A DNA stretch of 64,000 bases from Corynebacterium callunae DSM 20147 (GTDB lineage Bacteria; Actinomycetota; Actinomycetes; Mycobacteriales; Mycobacteriaceae), in NCBI RefSeq assembly GCF_000344785.1, contig NC_020506.1:1922001-1986000 (forward strand), given 5' to 3'. This document shows, piece after piece, positions 37,474 to 46,636 of this stretch (position 1 is its first letter; each line of letters opens with the position of its first letter). The position numbers were made by a program, and so were the translations under genes. Below the pieces are notes generated by a model, which saw nothing but the letters and a program-made list of their open reading frames with translations, searched no databases and was not told the DNA's origin.

Positions 37474-39576
37474 CTACTGCGCTTGCAGCACTATCGGTTC
37501 TGGAACTTCAGACAGCGGAATATTGTCACGGTTAAGCAACCATGTAGCGATGTCCTTGAACAAAGGCGCGGCGGTTTGGCCGCCTTCACCGTGTACACCA
37601 CGCTCTGGTTCATCGAGCATGATGGCCACCACAAAACGTGGATCATCTGCCGGAGCAATGCCCGCAAAGGTAATCCAATACTCGGAGTTGGAATATGCTC
37701 CGGTGTTTTCATCAATCTTCTGCGCGGTACCAGTCTTGCCAGAGATTTGATAGCCGTCGATAGCAGCACCAGTGCCGGTACCCTGCTGCACCCCGGTGGG
37801 GTCTGATTGGGTAACCGCACGGAACATATCAACGGTCATCTTCGCAGCTTCAGGGCTGACAACTTGAACCTTGTCTGGTTCTGCCTGTTCAATAACAGCT
37901 CCATCTGCATCGGTTGCGCTCTTTATGATGCGCGGTTCAATGCGCTCGCCACCGTTGGCGAGGGTTTGATAAATTCCCGCCATTTGCAAGGTGGTAATTG
38001 ACATGCCCTGCCCAATTGGCAGGTTTGCAAAAGTACCACCTGACCATTGTTCTGGAGCTGGCAATAGGCCCTCGGATTCACTGGGCAATTCAATGCCAGT
38101 GGATTGACCAAGGCCAAAAAGATCCAAATACTGTGCAAATTTATCTTCGCCGAGGCGCTCTGCCAGCATCAGGGTTCCCACGTTGGAGGACTTACCAAAA
38201 ACACCTGCGGTGGTATAAGGAACAACTCCGTGCTCCCATGCGTCCTTCACTGTGACTCCAGCCATCTCGATGCTGCCTGGAACCTGCAGGACCTCCTCAG
38301 GGGTGGTGAGGCCTTCTTGAATCACGCCAGCAGCGGTGATGATTTTAGCTACCGAACCCGGTTCAAAAGGATGGGTAATCGAGGGGTTATCGAAACTCTT
38401 GCCCTCTTCGATCTGCTTGGCGGTATCTTCGTTGGGATTAATGGTGCCTGTATTGGCCATTGCCAAAACCTCTGCAGTTTTAGCATCAAGTACTACGGCA
38501 GAAGCATCATCTGCTCCGGAAGCTGCTTTGGCTTGTTCGAGGGCCTGCTGCACATAAGTCTGCAAATCTAAATCAAGGGTGAGCTCAACGCTGGCGCCAT
38601 CCACTGCTGGAATTTGATCCCTGAGAGTGCCCGGGATAGCTTGGCCCAGAATCGACATATCCTGAGTTGAGCGACCATTGTTTCCAGCAAGTAAAGAGTC
38701 ATTTGAGGCTTCAAAACCAAATTGGCCGTTACCGTCCATGCTGATACGTCCGACGATATTTTCGCCAATGGCTCCGTTGGGATATTCGCGGATATCTTGA
38801 TGGTCTGCTGCCACGCTGGGCAACTCATCGGTGATCTCAGTAGCGATGTCTGGATCTACGTTGCGAACCAAAACCTCGTATTGGCTTTCCGCATTGAGCT
38901 TTTCCAGGATTTCCGAGGAACGGATATCGCTGACATCCTTGCCATGGGATTTGATGATCTCAGGAATACGGGTGGCAATATTTTCCATCCGCTCCTTGAC
39001 CTTCTCATTGAGGATGGTCTCTTTTTCCTCGCCGGAAGCGCGGTCATATGCCACACCTTCTTCAATGGTGACATAGCTGGCCACATTCGCTGGATCAGTT
39101 TCCTCGGCTGCCAGGCGTAGTGCCAGATCTGTGCCGGTGCGCAGCTCTGCGCGCATCACATTAGGTGACACTGTGAGGGAACGTGCCTGCATGGTGTATG
39201 CCAGTTGGTTACCTTCACGGTCGGTGATGGTGCCACGACGCGCCGGATCAACATAAACCCTCGTGCGCTGTTCAGAGGCATTGAGGGAAAGTTCTGGACC
39301 CCAAATTATTTGGACCCAACCCAGGCGGAAAATGAGCACGCCAGCTACCACTAGCGCGATGAGCGTAACGGCATTGACGCGACGCTTCTGGGCGCCAGTT
39401 TGGCTTGGTGATGTAGGTCTAAAAGTGGTTCCTTGGGACTCGGGAATTCCTTTGCGCCTTTTAAGTTCACGCTCCCGCGCAGCCCGACGACTCTCATCCT
39501 GATATGCCGAACGGCGGGACGTGTCCTCACGTCCCGCTCGTTGGTTTCGACTTCGTCCATCGCTGGGGAAAGTCAC
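37474..39576 (-). CDS. ftsI: Septal transpeptidase FtsI (PBP3/PbpB, class B PBP)
   Basis: A 700-residue septal peptidoglycan transpeptidase. A long basic cytoplasmic tail (about 1-65) leads to one membrane helix (about 68-88), then the PBP dimerisation domain and the penicillin-binding domain. The catalytic SxxK is in FEPGSVAKIITA, SxN in GKSSNVGTLM and KTG in SGKTGTAQK. The start GTG 39576 overlaps the ftsL-like stop as GTGA. The N-terminal tail of about 65 residues may be shorter if a later start is used. Confidence 0.94.
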   Translation of the reverse strand: MTFPSDGRSRNQRAGREDTSRRSAYQDESRRAARERELKRRKGIPESQGTTFRPTSPSQTGAQKRRVNAVTLIALVVAGVLIFRLGWVQIIWGPELSLNASEQRTRVYVDPARRGTITDREGNQLAYTMQARSLTVSPNVMRAELRTGTDLALRLAAEETDPANVASYVTIEEGVAYDRASGEEKETILNEKVKERMENIATRIPEIIKSHGKDVSDIRSSEILEKLNAESQYEVLVRNVDPDIATEITDELPSVAADHQDIREYPNGAIGENIVGRISMDGNGQFGFEASNDSLLAGNNGRSTQDMSILGQAIPGTLRDQIPAVDGASVELTLDLDLQTYVQQALEQAKAASGADDASAVVLDAKTAEVLAMANTGTINPNEDTAKQIEEGKSFDNPSITHPFEPGSVAKIITAAGVIQEGLTTPEEVLQVPGSIEMAGVTVKDAWEHGVVPYTTAGVFGKSSNVGTLMLAERLGEDKFAQYLDLFGLGQSTGIELPSESEGLLPAPEQWSGGTFANLPIGQGMSITTLQMAGIYQTLANGGERIEPRIIKSATDADGAVIEQAEPDKVQVVSPEAAKMTVDMFRAVTQSDPTGVQQGTGTGAAIDGYQISGKTGTAQKIDENTGAYSNSEYWITFAGIAPADDPRFVVAIMLDEPERGVHGEGGQTAAPLFKDIATWLLNRDNIPLSEVPEPIVLQAQ

Positions 39577-40409
39577 TGCCCTGCGCCACCTGCTTGGTTA
39601 GTTGTAGCAGCGTATGGAAGTGCGCCGCTCTGATAAGGAGGGGTAGCTGCAGTCTGTGGAACAGTTGCTGCTGGGGGAATTGCCTGCAGATTATTGGTCA
39701 CTGCGTTGGTTTCATTGGGATTGCTAGAGGCCTGGTTAGGGGAAACCTGACCATTGATGTCAATTATAGGGCGAGTTTCCGCATCTGCTGGGCGCTTTTC
39801 AATGACCTCGCCATTGCCCTGAACTTCCAGGACACCTGGTTCAACTGGGGAGACCATGCCCATGTCAGCGGCATTGGCAGCCAGCGTCGAAGCAGAGCGA
39901 GCCTCTTCTACGTCGCGGGTCAGGGATTCAATGCGGTTGCTGAGGTCAGTTTCAGTGGACTGCAGCTCCTGCAATTGGAAAGTCTGCTGGGTTGAAGTAC
40001 CGGAAAGTGCCATCGTTGCGAAAACACCACCGCACAGCAAAATCACGATCATGATTGCGGTCTTAATAACCTTAGGATCCGCGCGTTTAGCAACAACGCG
40101 GCGTCCGCGTACTGAAATTACCTGCTGCGACCCAGTTTTGTGCTGGAAACGGCGTTTGTGGGTCGGTTGCGCGCCCGGGTTTACCAGGGCCCGCGTGGTG
40201 TGACGACGCTGGTCTAGTGCGCGTCCGGTTTCAATGCTTGTCGACGCGCCCCTGCCCGCGGTAGAGAAGTCGCGACTGACTGACGCGCCGCGGGGGTTGC
40301 GGGGTTCCAAACGAGTGGCTTCAGGCCGGCGTGCTGTACGAACAGTGCGCGCGGTGCGTCGCTCACGGCGCACATCCGATTCAGTGCGGGAGCCGTTGGT
40401 CATTGTCAT
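39573..40409 (-). CDS. ftsL: FtsL-like septum protein with long basic N-terminal tail
   Basis: A 278-residue bitopic protein in the ftsL position between rsmH and ftsI. Residues 1-115 are strongly basic and Arg/Thr-rich. One membrane helix (about 117-137, [21 protein letters not shown]) is followed by a coiled coil (about 143-180, [20 protein letters not shown]) and a disordered Asn/Pro/Ala-rich tail to the end. E. coli FtsL is only about 120 residues; the core here resembles it, with large disordered parts on both sides. It overlaps both neighbours by 4 bases. Confidence 0.8.
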   Translation of the reverse strand: MTMTNGSRTESDVRRERRTARTVRTARRPEATRLEPRNPRGASVSRDFSTAGRGASTSIETGRALDQRRHTTRALVNPGAQPTHKRRFQHKTGSQQVISVRGRRVVAKRADPKVIKTAIMIVILLCGGVFATMALSGTSTQQTFQLQELQSTETDLSNRIESLTRDVEEARSASTLAANAADMGMVSPVEPGVLEVQGNGEVIEKRPADAETRPIIDINGQVSPNQASSNPNETNAVTNNLQAIPPAATVPQTAATPPYQSGALPYAATTNQAGGAGQ

Positions 40410-41419
40410 GATCGATCTCCTGGCTGGTTGGTGATTCTCTCGATGGCCCTCACCTTGACTGGTGCGGCGCGGGGGTTTTCTTCAATTTCTGCCTCTGATG
40501 CAGTTTCTGCACCGCGCGTAACCTGCTTAAAAAGCGGAGCGGTGCCCGGCAAATCCACTGGCAAACCTCGCGGGGTTTTGGAAGTGGTCAAATCGGTAAA
40601 GAACTTCTTCACCAACTTGTCCTCATGAGATTGATAACTCATAAACACTGCACGACCACCAACGTTGAGCGCATCAGTAATCTGTGGCAGCACATTCTTG
40701 AGGGAATCAAGCTCGTTGTTAACTTCCACGCGCAGTGCCTGGAAGGTGCGCTTGGCAGGGTGACCGCCGGTGCGTCGAGTAGCTGCAGGGATCGCGTCAT
40801 AGAGCAACTCCACCAGGCGAGCGGAGGTGCTAAAAGGTTCTTTTTCGCGTTCTTTCAACACTGCAGAGGCGATCTTGCCGGCGAAGCGTTCATCACCATA
40901 GGTCTTTAGAATGCGAGCGATATCACCATGGGAATAGGTGTTGAGGATATCTGCTGCAGTGATGCCCTGGGAAGGATCCATACGCATATCAAGTGGTGCG
41001 TCGGTGCGATAAGCAAAGCCTCGCTCCACTTGATCTAGCTGCATAGAAGAAACACCGAGATCAAAAAGCGCTCCGGAAATGCCATGTTCGCGGGCGATAT
41101 CAAAGATTTCGCCTTCCTCGTTTTCAAGGACTTCAGCGAGTCCATCAAAGCGAGTTTGAACGCCAACAAAGCGTTCGCCAAAGGGAGCTAGACGCGCGCG
41201 TGCATCACGCAGCGCATTTTCATCTCGGTCCAGGCCAATCAGGCGTGCCTGGGGGAAAGTATTCAAAAAGAATTCTGAGTGTCCACCCGCACCTAAAGTG
41301 GCGTCGACAATAACAGCGTTCTCCCCCATTGCTTCAACCTGCTTAGCAATAAGCGCTGCCATGCGGTCACGCATTACGGGAACGTGACCGTGGTTCCCAT
41401 CAATTGAGAAATCTTCCAT
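40406..41419 (-). CDS. rsmH: 16S rRNA m4C1402 methyltransferase RsmH (MraW)
   Basis: A 337-residue SAM-dependent methyltransferase acting on C1402 of 16S r[12 protein letters not shown] at the N-terminus and the SAM-binding [15 protein letters not shown] are characteristic, as are [30 protein letters not shown] and [21 protein letters not shown] 41419 has AAGG 6 bases upstream. Its stop overlaps the ftsL-like ATG. Confidence 0.96.
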   Translation of the reverse strand: MEDFSIDGNHGHVPVMRDRMAALIAKQVEAMGENAVIVDATLGAGGHSEFFLNTFPQARLIGLDRDENALRDARARLAPFGERFVGVQTRFDGLAEVLENEEGEIFDIAREHGISGALFDLGVSSMQLDQVERGFAYRTDAPLDMRMDPSQGITAADILNTYSHGDIARILKTYGDERFAGKIASAVLKEREKEPFSTSARLVELLYDAIPAATRRTGGHPAKRTFQALRVEVNNELDSLKNVLPQITDALNVGGRAVFMSYQSHEDKLVKKFFTDLTTSKTPRGLPVDLPGTAPLFKQVTRGAETASEAEIEENPRAAPVKVRAIERITNQPGDRS

Positions 41420-41489
41420 GAACGCCTTCCCCCCTTTTTCTCTCAACAATTAACAACAATCTGTACCCATGTTTTTGAACAAAAAAACC

Positions 41490-41519
41490 GCGTGACAATG
41501 TCAAAGCCACTAGTCACGC
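41490..41519. terminator. Terminator/attenuator between mraZ and rsmH
   Basis: GCGTGAC (41490-41496) and GTCACGC (41513-41519) form a 7-bp stem. On the minus strand it is followed by GGTTTTTTT, an intrinsic terminator; on the + strand TTTTTT also follows. It lies 138 bases after the mraZ stop and about 70 before rsmH, so mraZ may be partly uncoupled from the dcw operon. A 30-codon ORF (41606-41514, minus) ends inside the stem. Confidence 0.7.
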
Positions 41520-41657
41520 AGTCCTTTTTTCAATATTCATGGAGTGCGTACAGGGCCCCACCCGAGAAGTTCCGATCTGATGTTGGGGAAGTACACCAGA
41601 GCTCATCCTCCTCGAGCGGAGTCCATACACGCGCTCCCTGCCTAAAAGAATTACTCA

Positions 41658-42089
41658 CTAGAGCAACCCTCCCAGGACATCATCTTCAGCTGCAGAGAAT
41701 GCAGCCTCCGTCTCTTCCTGATACGTAGCCCAGGCCTGAGCGTCCCAAATTTCTAGAAAGTCCACTGAACCGATGACGACACATTCTTTCGTCAGCCCCG
41801 CATAAGTGCGATGTGCCGCCGAGAGCGTAATGCGCCCTTGGCCATCTGGTCTTTGTTCATCCGCGCTTGCTGCAAGGTTTCGAATAAACGCACGTGCCTC
41901 TGGATTTGTCCGGGATACCGCTGCCGCCTTGCGAGCCCTGGCAGCGAACTCCTCTTTTGGATAAACCGCGAGGCTGTGATCTTGACCTTTAGTGACCATC
42001 AGCCCTCCTGCTAGTTCCTCTCGAAACTTCGCAGGAAGAGTCAACCTGCCCTTGTCATCAAGTTTTGGGGTGTAGGTACCAAGGAACAT
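41658..42089 (-). CDS. mraZ: Transcriptional regulator MraZ
   Basis: A 143-residue protein with two AbrB-like swapped-hairpin domains; each carries the DxxGR motif ([15 protein letters not shown] and [15 protein letters not shown]). MraZ forms rings and binds TGGGN repeats upstream of its own gene, controlling the dcw cluster. ATG 42089 has AAAGGGG about 9 bases upstream. Three such boxes lie before its promoter (42193-42217). Confidence 0.95.
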   Translation of the reverse strand: MFLGTYTPKLDDKGRLTLPAKFREELAGGLMVTKGQDHSLAVYPKEEFAARARKAAAVSRTNPEARAFIRNLAASADEQRPDGQGRITLSAAHRTYAGLTKECVVIGSVDFLEIWDAQAWATYQEETEAAFSAAEDDVLGGLL

Positions 42090-42176
42090 CCTTGAGGTCC
42101 CCTTTCCCAGCAACTCTCCGGCATCGGCAGATCAGATTCATTTCTGACGGTGCGTAGTGATCTCTCATGCAAGACC

Positions 42177-42217
42177 ACTATGCACCGCTGACGCCCACAT
42201 TACCCCACTTTCCCCCA
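42177..42217 (-). promoter_or_regulatory. mraZ promoter with three MraZ-binding boxes
   Basis: On the minus strand TGGGG-GAAAG-TGGGG-TAATG-TGGGC (42217-42193) has three TGGGN boxes with 5-base spacers, the known MraZ recognition pattern. A possible -10, CATAGT (42182-42177), follows so that the boxes cover the -35 region, which fits repression by MraZ. Confidence 0.8.
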
Positions 42218-42730
42218 CTTGAATCAAGTACTAACACCATTTTCCCCCAAAACACATCAATAACACCAGGTCAAAGCATCTAAATGAAAGTGGGGCACTT
42301 TATGTGTCGCCCCCATTTTCAATATCACATGACACACTTCGCTCCCCTCCTTTAACTTTGACCACTTAGGTTTAAAGTTCTTTCTTCCATCTCAAAAACC
42401 ACCTTCTTACTGGGAAAAGTCGGGGAAGTCCCAGCTTAATCTCAGGAAAAAGGTTGTTTTTTAGATATTCTTTAATATCTAGTTATTTATTTCTTTTTGG
42501 GGAGTATGAAAGTGGGGGAAAATGGGGCAAAAGCTGGTTTCTTAGCCCTAAAGCACAAATGACACCCATCACACAAACAATTTCAACTACTCCTAGAATT
42601 CAAGGGCCGAGCGGGAAAACAAAAACACCTTGCCCTAATCCCAACTACTGCGGGATTAAAAACAAGGTGTTGATTATTAAAGCGCTAAAGCGTGATGCAC
42701 CGCCCCGCCTTAGCGCTTATGGATGTGAAA
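42218..42730. other. Non-coding region between mraZ and DUF3040 gene
   Basis: No credible gene in about 500 AT-rich bases. It holds three more TGGGG boxes on the + strand (42498, 42513, 42523; the last two 10 bases apart), a nested hairpin (42624-42671: AACACCTTG/CAAGGTGTT outer and TAATCCC/GGGATTA inner stems) and the DUF3040 terminator (42681-42717). Confidence 0.5.
42681..42717 (-). terminator. Terminator of the DUF3040 gene
   Basis: AGCGCTAA (42681-42688) pairs with TTAGCGCT (42710-42717); on the minus strand the stem is followed by TTTAATAATC. It starts 14 bases after the DUF3040 stop. Confidence 0.7.
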
Positions 42731-43120
42731 TTATTTTCCTTCAAAACGGCGACGGAAGTTCTCTTCCATTTTATCACCAATGGAAGATCCCCCATGGCCA
42801 CGTGATGGCGTTGGAGAAGACATTGAAGAAAAGGAAATCTTTCCAGAGCCATTCCCACGCAACATCCACACACCCGAACCAAACATGACAAGAAATCCGA
42901 TAATTCCAAGTGCAACAAACCACAAAGTCTGCTGACTTAGCGCAACTCCAGCGACCAGGAGAACAAGCCCCAGAACAAACAGTGCGATTCCCCTCAGGGT
43001 TAATCCACCGCCGCCCAGACCACTGTCACTTGTGACCACTTTTCCGAATTTCGGATCATCAGCCATAAGCGCCTGCTCAATTTCGCGCAGCGCCCGTTGC
43101 TCCTGCTCTGAAAGCGACAT
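42731..43120 (-). CDS. DUF3040 family membrane protein
   Basis: A 129-residue protein whose start, MSLSEQEQRALREIEQALMADDPKF, is the signature of the actinobacterial DUF3040 family (Rv2169c in M. tuberculosis has the same location). Two hydrophobic helices (about 44-62 and 68-88) are followed by a Ser/Gly/Arg-rich cytoplasmic tail. Function unknown. GGAGGAC lies 6 bases before ATG 43120. Confidence 0.85.
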   Translation of the reverse strand: MSLSEQEQRALREIEQALMADDPKFGKVVTSDSGLGGGGLTLRGIALFVLGLVLLVAGVALSQQTLWFVALGIIGFLVMFGSGVWMLRGNGSGKISFSSMSSPTPSRGHGGSSIGDKMEENFRRRFEGK

Positions 43121-43250
43121 GATGTCCTCCCGGTACCTTTTGTAGAGACGTTTTACTTCTATGCCTTATTAACGCTCAGAATATCCGGAATGTTCCCCGC
43201 AATGTTAATAGTTTCCAAAAAGGGTTAATCGGTCCCTTTAGGTATGGAAT

Positions 43251-43685
43251 TTAAGCAGCCTCCGTAGACCATCCCAATCCTTGTTCGACCTCGTCATGGA
43301 AATTACGAACCTTGCCCAGGAACTCATCCAAGCCTTCAGTACTGAGATCAATCTCTAGCCCACTGGCAGCCCGGGAGCGGATTTGAGAGTATTTCGAAAG
43401 CTCTTCTGCCCACATTGCCGATTGAGCATTTACCAAGCGCAACTGCTGCCAAGCACCACGTGGCTTACGCTTACGCTTGGACACAGGACTGCCAGCAATC
43501 ACGGCACCTGCAGTACGTAGGGCCGATTGGTAGCCAATTTCAAGCGCGAGGGTGAGCTCCCCATCATTGCGATGCTTATGCGCCTGGCGAAGCAGGATGG
43601 CAGATTTGGCAAGAAACTCTGCCTCTTTGCCATTAGCCTGCATAAAACGCGTAGTTGCTGAAATGATCTCACCCATCACGCTCAC
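43251..43685 (-). CDS. SAV_6107-type HEPN-like protein
   Basis: A 144-residue, mostly helical cytoplasmic protein. The pattern of N-terminal helices with LAKSAILLRQAHKHRN and ALEIGYQSALRTAGAVI resembles the actinobacterial SAV_6107 HEPN family, some of which lie near mraZ. An R-x4-H string (RQAHKH) matches the HEPN RNase motif but may be accidental. A central basic patch KRKRKPRGAW follows. Start GTG 43685; GTG 43679 or ATG 43676 are equally possible given AAGGG just upstream. Function unknown. Confidence 0.6.
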   Translation of the reverse strand: MSVMGEIISATTRFMQANGKEAEFLAKSAILLRQAHKHRNDGELTLALEIGYQSALRTAGAVIAGSPVSKRKRKPRGAWQQLRLVNAQSAMWAEELSKYSQIRSRAASGLEIDLSTEGLDEFLGKVRNFHDEVEQGLGWSTEAA

Positions 43686-43873
43686 GCCCTTCGTTTTCCA
43701 GTTCCTCGTCTTTTTCTTAACTTGGAACCAATGCTAAACGGTGAGGTGGACATCACTTTTAATTATTCGAACAATTGTTTTAAAAAATGCATTTTGGATG
43801 CACCCTTAAGACTTTTCAGCACAAGTGCCCGACCAATGGTGCAAGATCTGGTTTGATAGTGAAGGTGTCCCTT

Positions 43874-44437
43874 TTGATTCGCAGACTAAGCATTCCTGAA
43901 TTCACCACCAATGCCCCAGTTCTTGTTGATGTTTACATCACGGCAATGGGTTATAGCCCCACCATTAGGGACACGCGGATCGCAGTTTGGCGTCGAAATT
44001 CCCAAAACCCTGGATTCACCTCAGTGTGCGCATTGCTTGATGACCAAGTCGTTGGTGTGGCCTATGGCTTTTATGGCAGTCCCGATCACTGGTGGCAACA
44101 CCAATTGCGCCGCGGTTTACGCCATAAAGGCGGACCGACTACGGCGGAATTAGAAATTGTGCAAAATTACTTCGAGGTCGCTGAAGTACACGTTATGCCA
44201 GGATTTCAAGGGCATGGCATCGGTAGGAAAATGATGTTTGAGCTGTTGAGAGAGCAACAAAGAGCCCATGCGATCTTATCCACGCCTGAGGTGGATCAAG
44301 AGTCTAACAATGCTTTTGGGCTCTATCGCTCGCTGGGCTTTTATGATCTGTTGCGATCTTTCCGATTTGATGGAGACCTCAGAGATTTTGCCGTGCTAAC
44401 AGTCGAGTTACCTCTTAAAGAGACAAAAACTCACTAA
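43874..44437 (+). CDS. GNAT family N-acetyltransferase
   Basis: A 187-residue acetyltransferase. The acetyl-CoA binding motif is VMPGFQGHGIGRKMMFELL, and the family's later LYRSLGFYDLL is present. It holds the position of mycobacterial Rv2170 between the DUF3040 gene and metF. The substrate is not evident. I start at TTG 43874, with AAGG 8 bases upstream; GTG 43865 or 43859 are alternatives, and the open frame extends further without ribosome sites. Its stop directly abuts the stop of convergent metF. Confidence 0.8.
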   Translation: MIRRLSIPEFTTNAPVLVDVYITAMGYSPTIRDTRIAVWRRNSQNPGFTSVCALLDDQVVGVAYGFYGSPDHWWQHQLRRGLRHKGGPTTAELEIVQNYFEVAEVHVMPGFQGHGIGRKMMFELLREQQRAHAILSTPEVDQESNNAFGLYRSLGFYDLLRSFRFDGDLRDFAVLTVELPLKETKTH

Positions 44438-45418
44438 TTAGCGCACGGCATCTTGGCCGTGTTCCGCACCCCATGCTGGAGCCATTCCTAGGTTGTGCAG
44501 CACTTCCTGGGTAGCTCTAGTGAAATTGAGGGTCATAAAGTGAAGGTCAACGGCACCTTCAGCAATAAGTCGCTCAGCCATTTGAGTGGTGTATTCAATA
44601 CCCACCTTACGGATTTCATCTTTATTGGCTTCTTCATCACCATTGGCTGCCGCCAATAACCTTTCCTCAAGTTCCCGGGGCAGCTGCGCTCCAGAAAGCT
44701 CAACCTGGCGACGAACTGATCGCAAACTCGTGATCGGCATTAATCCAGGGATAATTGGCTTTGCACCATGGACAGGATCAGCCGCAACCAAACGATCGCG
44801 CAAGCGCAGATAATCTTCAACATCAAAAAACATCTGAGTAATCGAGTATTCAGCACCGGCACGCAGTTTAGCCAAGGTAAATTCGGTGTCTTCTTCTAAA
44901 GTACGGGCGCGGAAATGCCCCTCTGGGAAAGAAGCAATTCCTACGTCGAAGTGCTGAAACTCCGGAGATTGCTTAATCAACTCAATTAGTTCATTGGCAT
45001 AATTAAGTCCGCCTGGAGTGCTCTGCCACTCCCCCAAAGGGTCTCCAGGTGGGTCACCACGCAAGGCCAATAGATTTGTGAGGCCAAGCTCGGAATACTC
45101 CTGCAGGATTTGTTCCATCTCTGCTCTGGTGTGGTTGACCAAAGTCAGATGCACCAATGTCGTCAAAGGCTGTCGAGATAACCGGCGTGCAATACGAGAG
45201 GTACGTTCGCGCGTTGATCCACCTGCTCCATAAGTAACAGAAACAAATGAAGCGCCGAGATCATGGAAAACTTCTGCCGCTCGGTAGAGTCGCCCTTCGG
45301 CTGCGTCATCGCGAGGTGGCATGAACTCCACGGAGAAGGGCACTCGACCTGGCGATGGGCGCTTTAATACATCACTAATAGCCCACTGAGACGAGGCTGG
45401 GATGTTAGATGACTGCAT
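44438..45418 (-). CDS. metF: 5,10-methylenetetrahydrofolate reductase MetF
   Basis: A 326-residue flavoprotein reducing methylene-THF to methyl-THF for methionine synthesis. The TIM barrel begins with PFSVEFMPPRDD (catalytic Glu) and carries VTYGAGGSTRERT and LLALRGDPPGDP, typical of MetF. TAAGAT (45427-45432, minus) is 8 bases before ATG 45418, so a leaderless start is possible. I see no TAGAC-N6-GTCTA McbR operator in the short upstream region. Confidence 0.93.
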   Translation of the reverse strand: MQSSNIPASSQWAISDVLKRPSPGRVPFSVEFMPPRDDAAEGRLYRAAEVFHDLGASFVSVTYGAGGSTRERTSRIARRLSRQPLTTLVHLTLVNHTRAEMEQILQEYSELGLTNLLALRGDPPGDPLGEWQSTPGGLNYANELIELIKQSPEFQHFDVGIASFPEGHFRARTLEEDTEFTLAKLRAGAEYSITQMFFDVEDYLRLRDRLVAADPVHGAKPIIPGLMPITSLRSVRRQVELSGAQLPRELEERLLAAANGDEEANKDEIRKVGIEYTTQMAERLIAEGAVDLHFMTLNFTRATQEVLHNLGMAPAWGAEHGQDAVR

Positions 45419-45530
45419 GCCTGAGTATCTTAGTGGGAGGAAGTCGTTTTTTTAGGACTATGCACCAGCATAAATTCAGGCCACTAAAACGCTCACAACT
45501 CGCACCACTATCTTGACGAAGGACGACCAC

Positions 45531-46631
45531 TTGAGCACCCTTGATGCCCACGACCTTGACCTCAACCGCATTCCTACGGTTGTGCATGATCGTCTCAGCA
45601 AATTCCTCGATTCCAAAGAGGGTGATATCGCAGCAATTGGCACTCCGGTGTCAGAAGCAGTGGCCTATTTGCGTGCTTTTGTTCTTAATGGTGGAAAGCG
45701 CATCCGCCCGCTTTATACCTGGGCTGGATTTGTGGCTGCAGGAGGCCTGGAAAATAACACTGAAAAATTGGAAGCTGTTCTGGATGCTGCTGCCAGCCTA
45801 GAGTTCATCCAAGCTTGCGCACTTATTCATGATGACATTATTGATTCTTCCGATACTCGCCGTGGCGCCCCTACCGTGCACCGTGCTGTGGAGAGCTACC
45901 ACCGAGAAAATAACCTCGAAGGAAATTCTGCTCACTTTGGCGAATCTGTATCCATTCTGGCTGGTGATATGGCTTTGGTCTGGGCTGAGGATATGTTGCA
46001 GGATTCTGGGCTTTCCACTGAAGCTCTCGCGCGTTCTCGCGCAGCCTGGCGCGGTATGCGCACCGAGGTTATCGGTGGCCAACTCCTCGATATTTATTTG
46101 GAAGCCCAGGCCAATGAATCAGTGGAATTAGCAAACTCGGTCAACCGTTTTAAGACGGCTGCTTACACCATCGAAAGGCCGCTTCATTTAGGTGCCTCAA
46201 TTGCTGGTGCTAGCCCAGAGCTCATTAGTGCCTTGCGAAACTACGGTCATGACATCGGCATTGCTTTCCAACTCCGCGATGATTTGCTCGGAGTTTTTGG
46301 CGATCCTGCAATCACGGGAAAGCCTGCGGGTGATGACATTCGAGAAGGCAAGCGCACCGTTTTGCTTGCCAAAGCTTTAGAAAAAGCAGATAAAGAATCC
46401 CCGGTGGCAGCTGCAGAAATTCGCGCCGGTATTGGCCAGGTATCTGAACCTGCAGATATCGCGCAGCTTGCGCAGCTTATTCGAGATACTGGAGCTGAAG
46501 CTGAGGTAGAAAACCTCATCACGGATCTTACGACCTCCGGGCTGGCTCATCTAGAAGCTGTGTCCATGCCAGCTGAAGTCAAAGAGCTTCTGCGAAGTCT
46601 TGCCATCCGCTCTACTGAACGCCGGATGTAG
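45531..46631 (+). CDS. idsA: Geranylgeranyl diphosphate synthase IdsA
   Basis: A 366-residue trans-prenyltransferase adding IPP units to make GGPP and related polyprenyl diphosphates. The first aspartate-rich motif is HDDIIDSSDTRRG and the second is FQLRDDLLGVFGD. I chose TTG 45531 (AAGGA 7 bases upstream); the frame is open to a TTG at 45513. It is followed 5 bases later by mptA, so the precursor enzyme and a polyprenol-dependent mannosyltransferase share one message. Confidence 0.92.
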   Translation: MSTLDAHDLDLNRIPTVVHDRLSKFLDSKEGDIAAIGTPVSEAVAYLRAFVLNGGKRIRPLYTWAGFVAAGGLENNTEKLEAVLDAAASLEFIQACALIHDDIIDSSDTRRGAPTVHRAVESYHRENNLEGNSAHFGESVSILAGDMALVWAEDMLQDSGLSTEALARSRAAWRGMRTEVIGGQLLDIYLEAQANESVELANSVNRFKTAAYTIERPLHLGASIAGASPELISALRNYGHDIGIAFQLRDDLLGVFGDPAITGKPAGDDIREGKRTVLLAKALEKADKESPVAAAEIRAGIGQVSEPADIAQLAQLIRDTGAEAEVENLITDLTTSGLAHLEAVSMPAEVKELLRSLAIRSTERRM

Positions 46632-46636
46632 CACAA

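Noticed and set aside
42218..42680. RNase P RNA or 6C RNA in the mraZ spacer
   Set aside because: None of the conserved core sequences of these RNAs is present; the hairpin is too small.
42454..42888. 144-codon + strand frame starting in the mraZ/DUF3040 spacer
   Set aside because: It runs through two hairpins and into the DUF3040 gene on the other strand, and its composition is not protein-like.
45419..45530. McbR operator between metF and idsA
   Set aside because: No TAGAC-N6-GTCTA sequence was found there.
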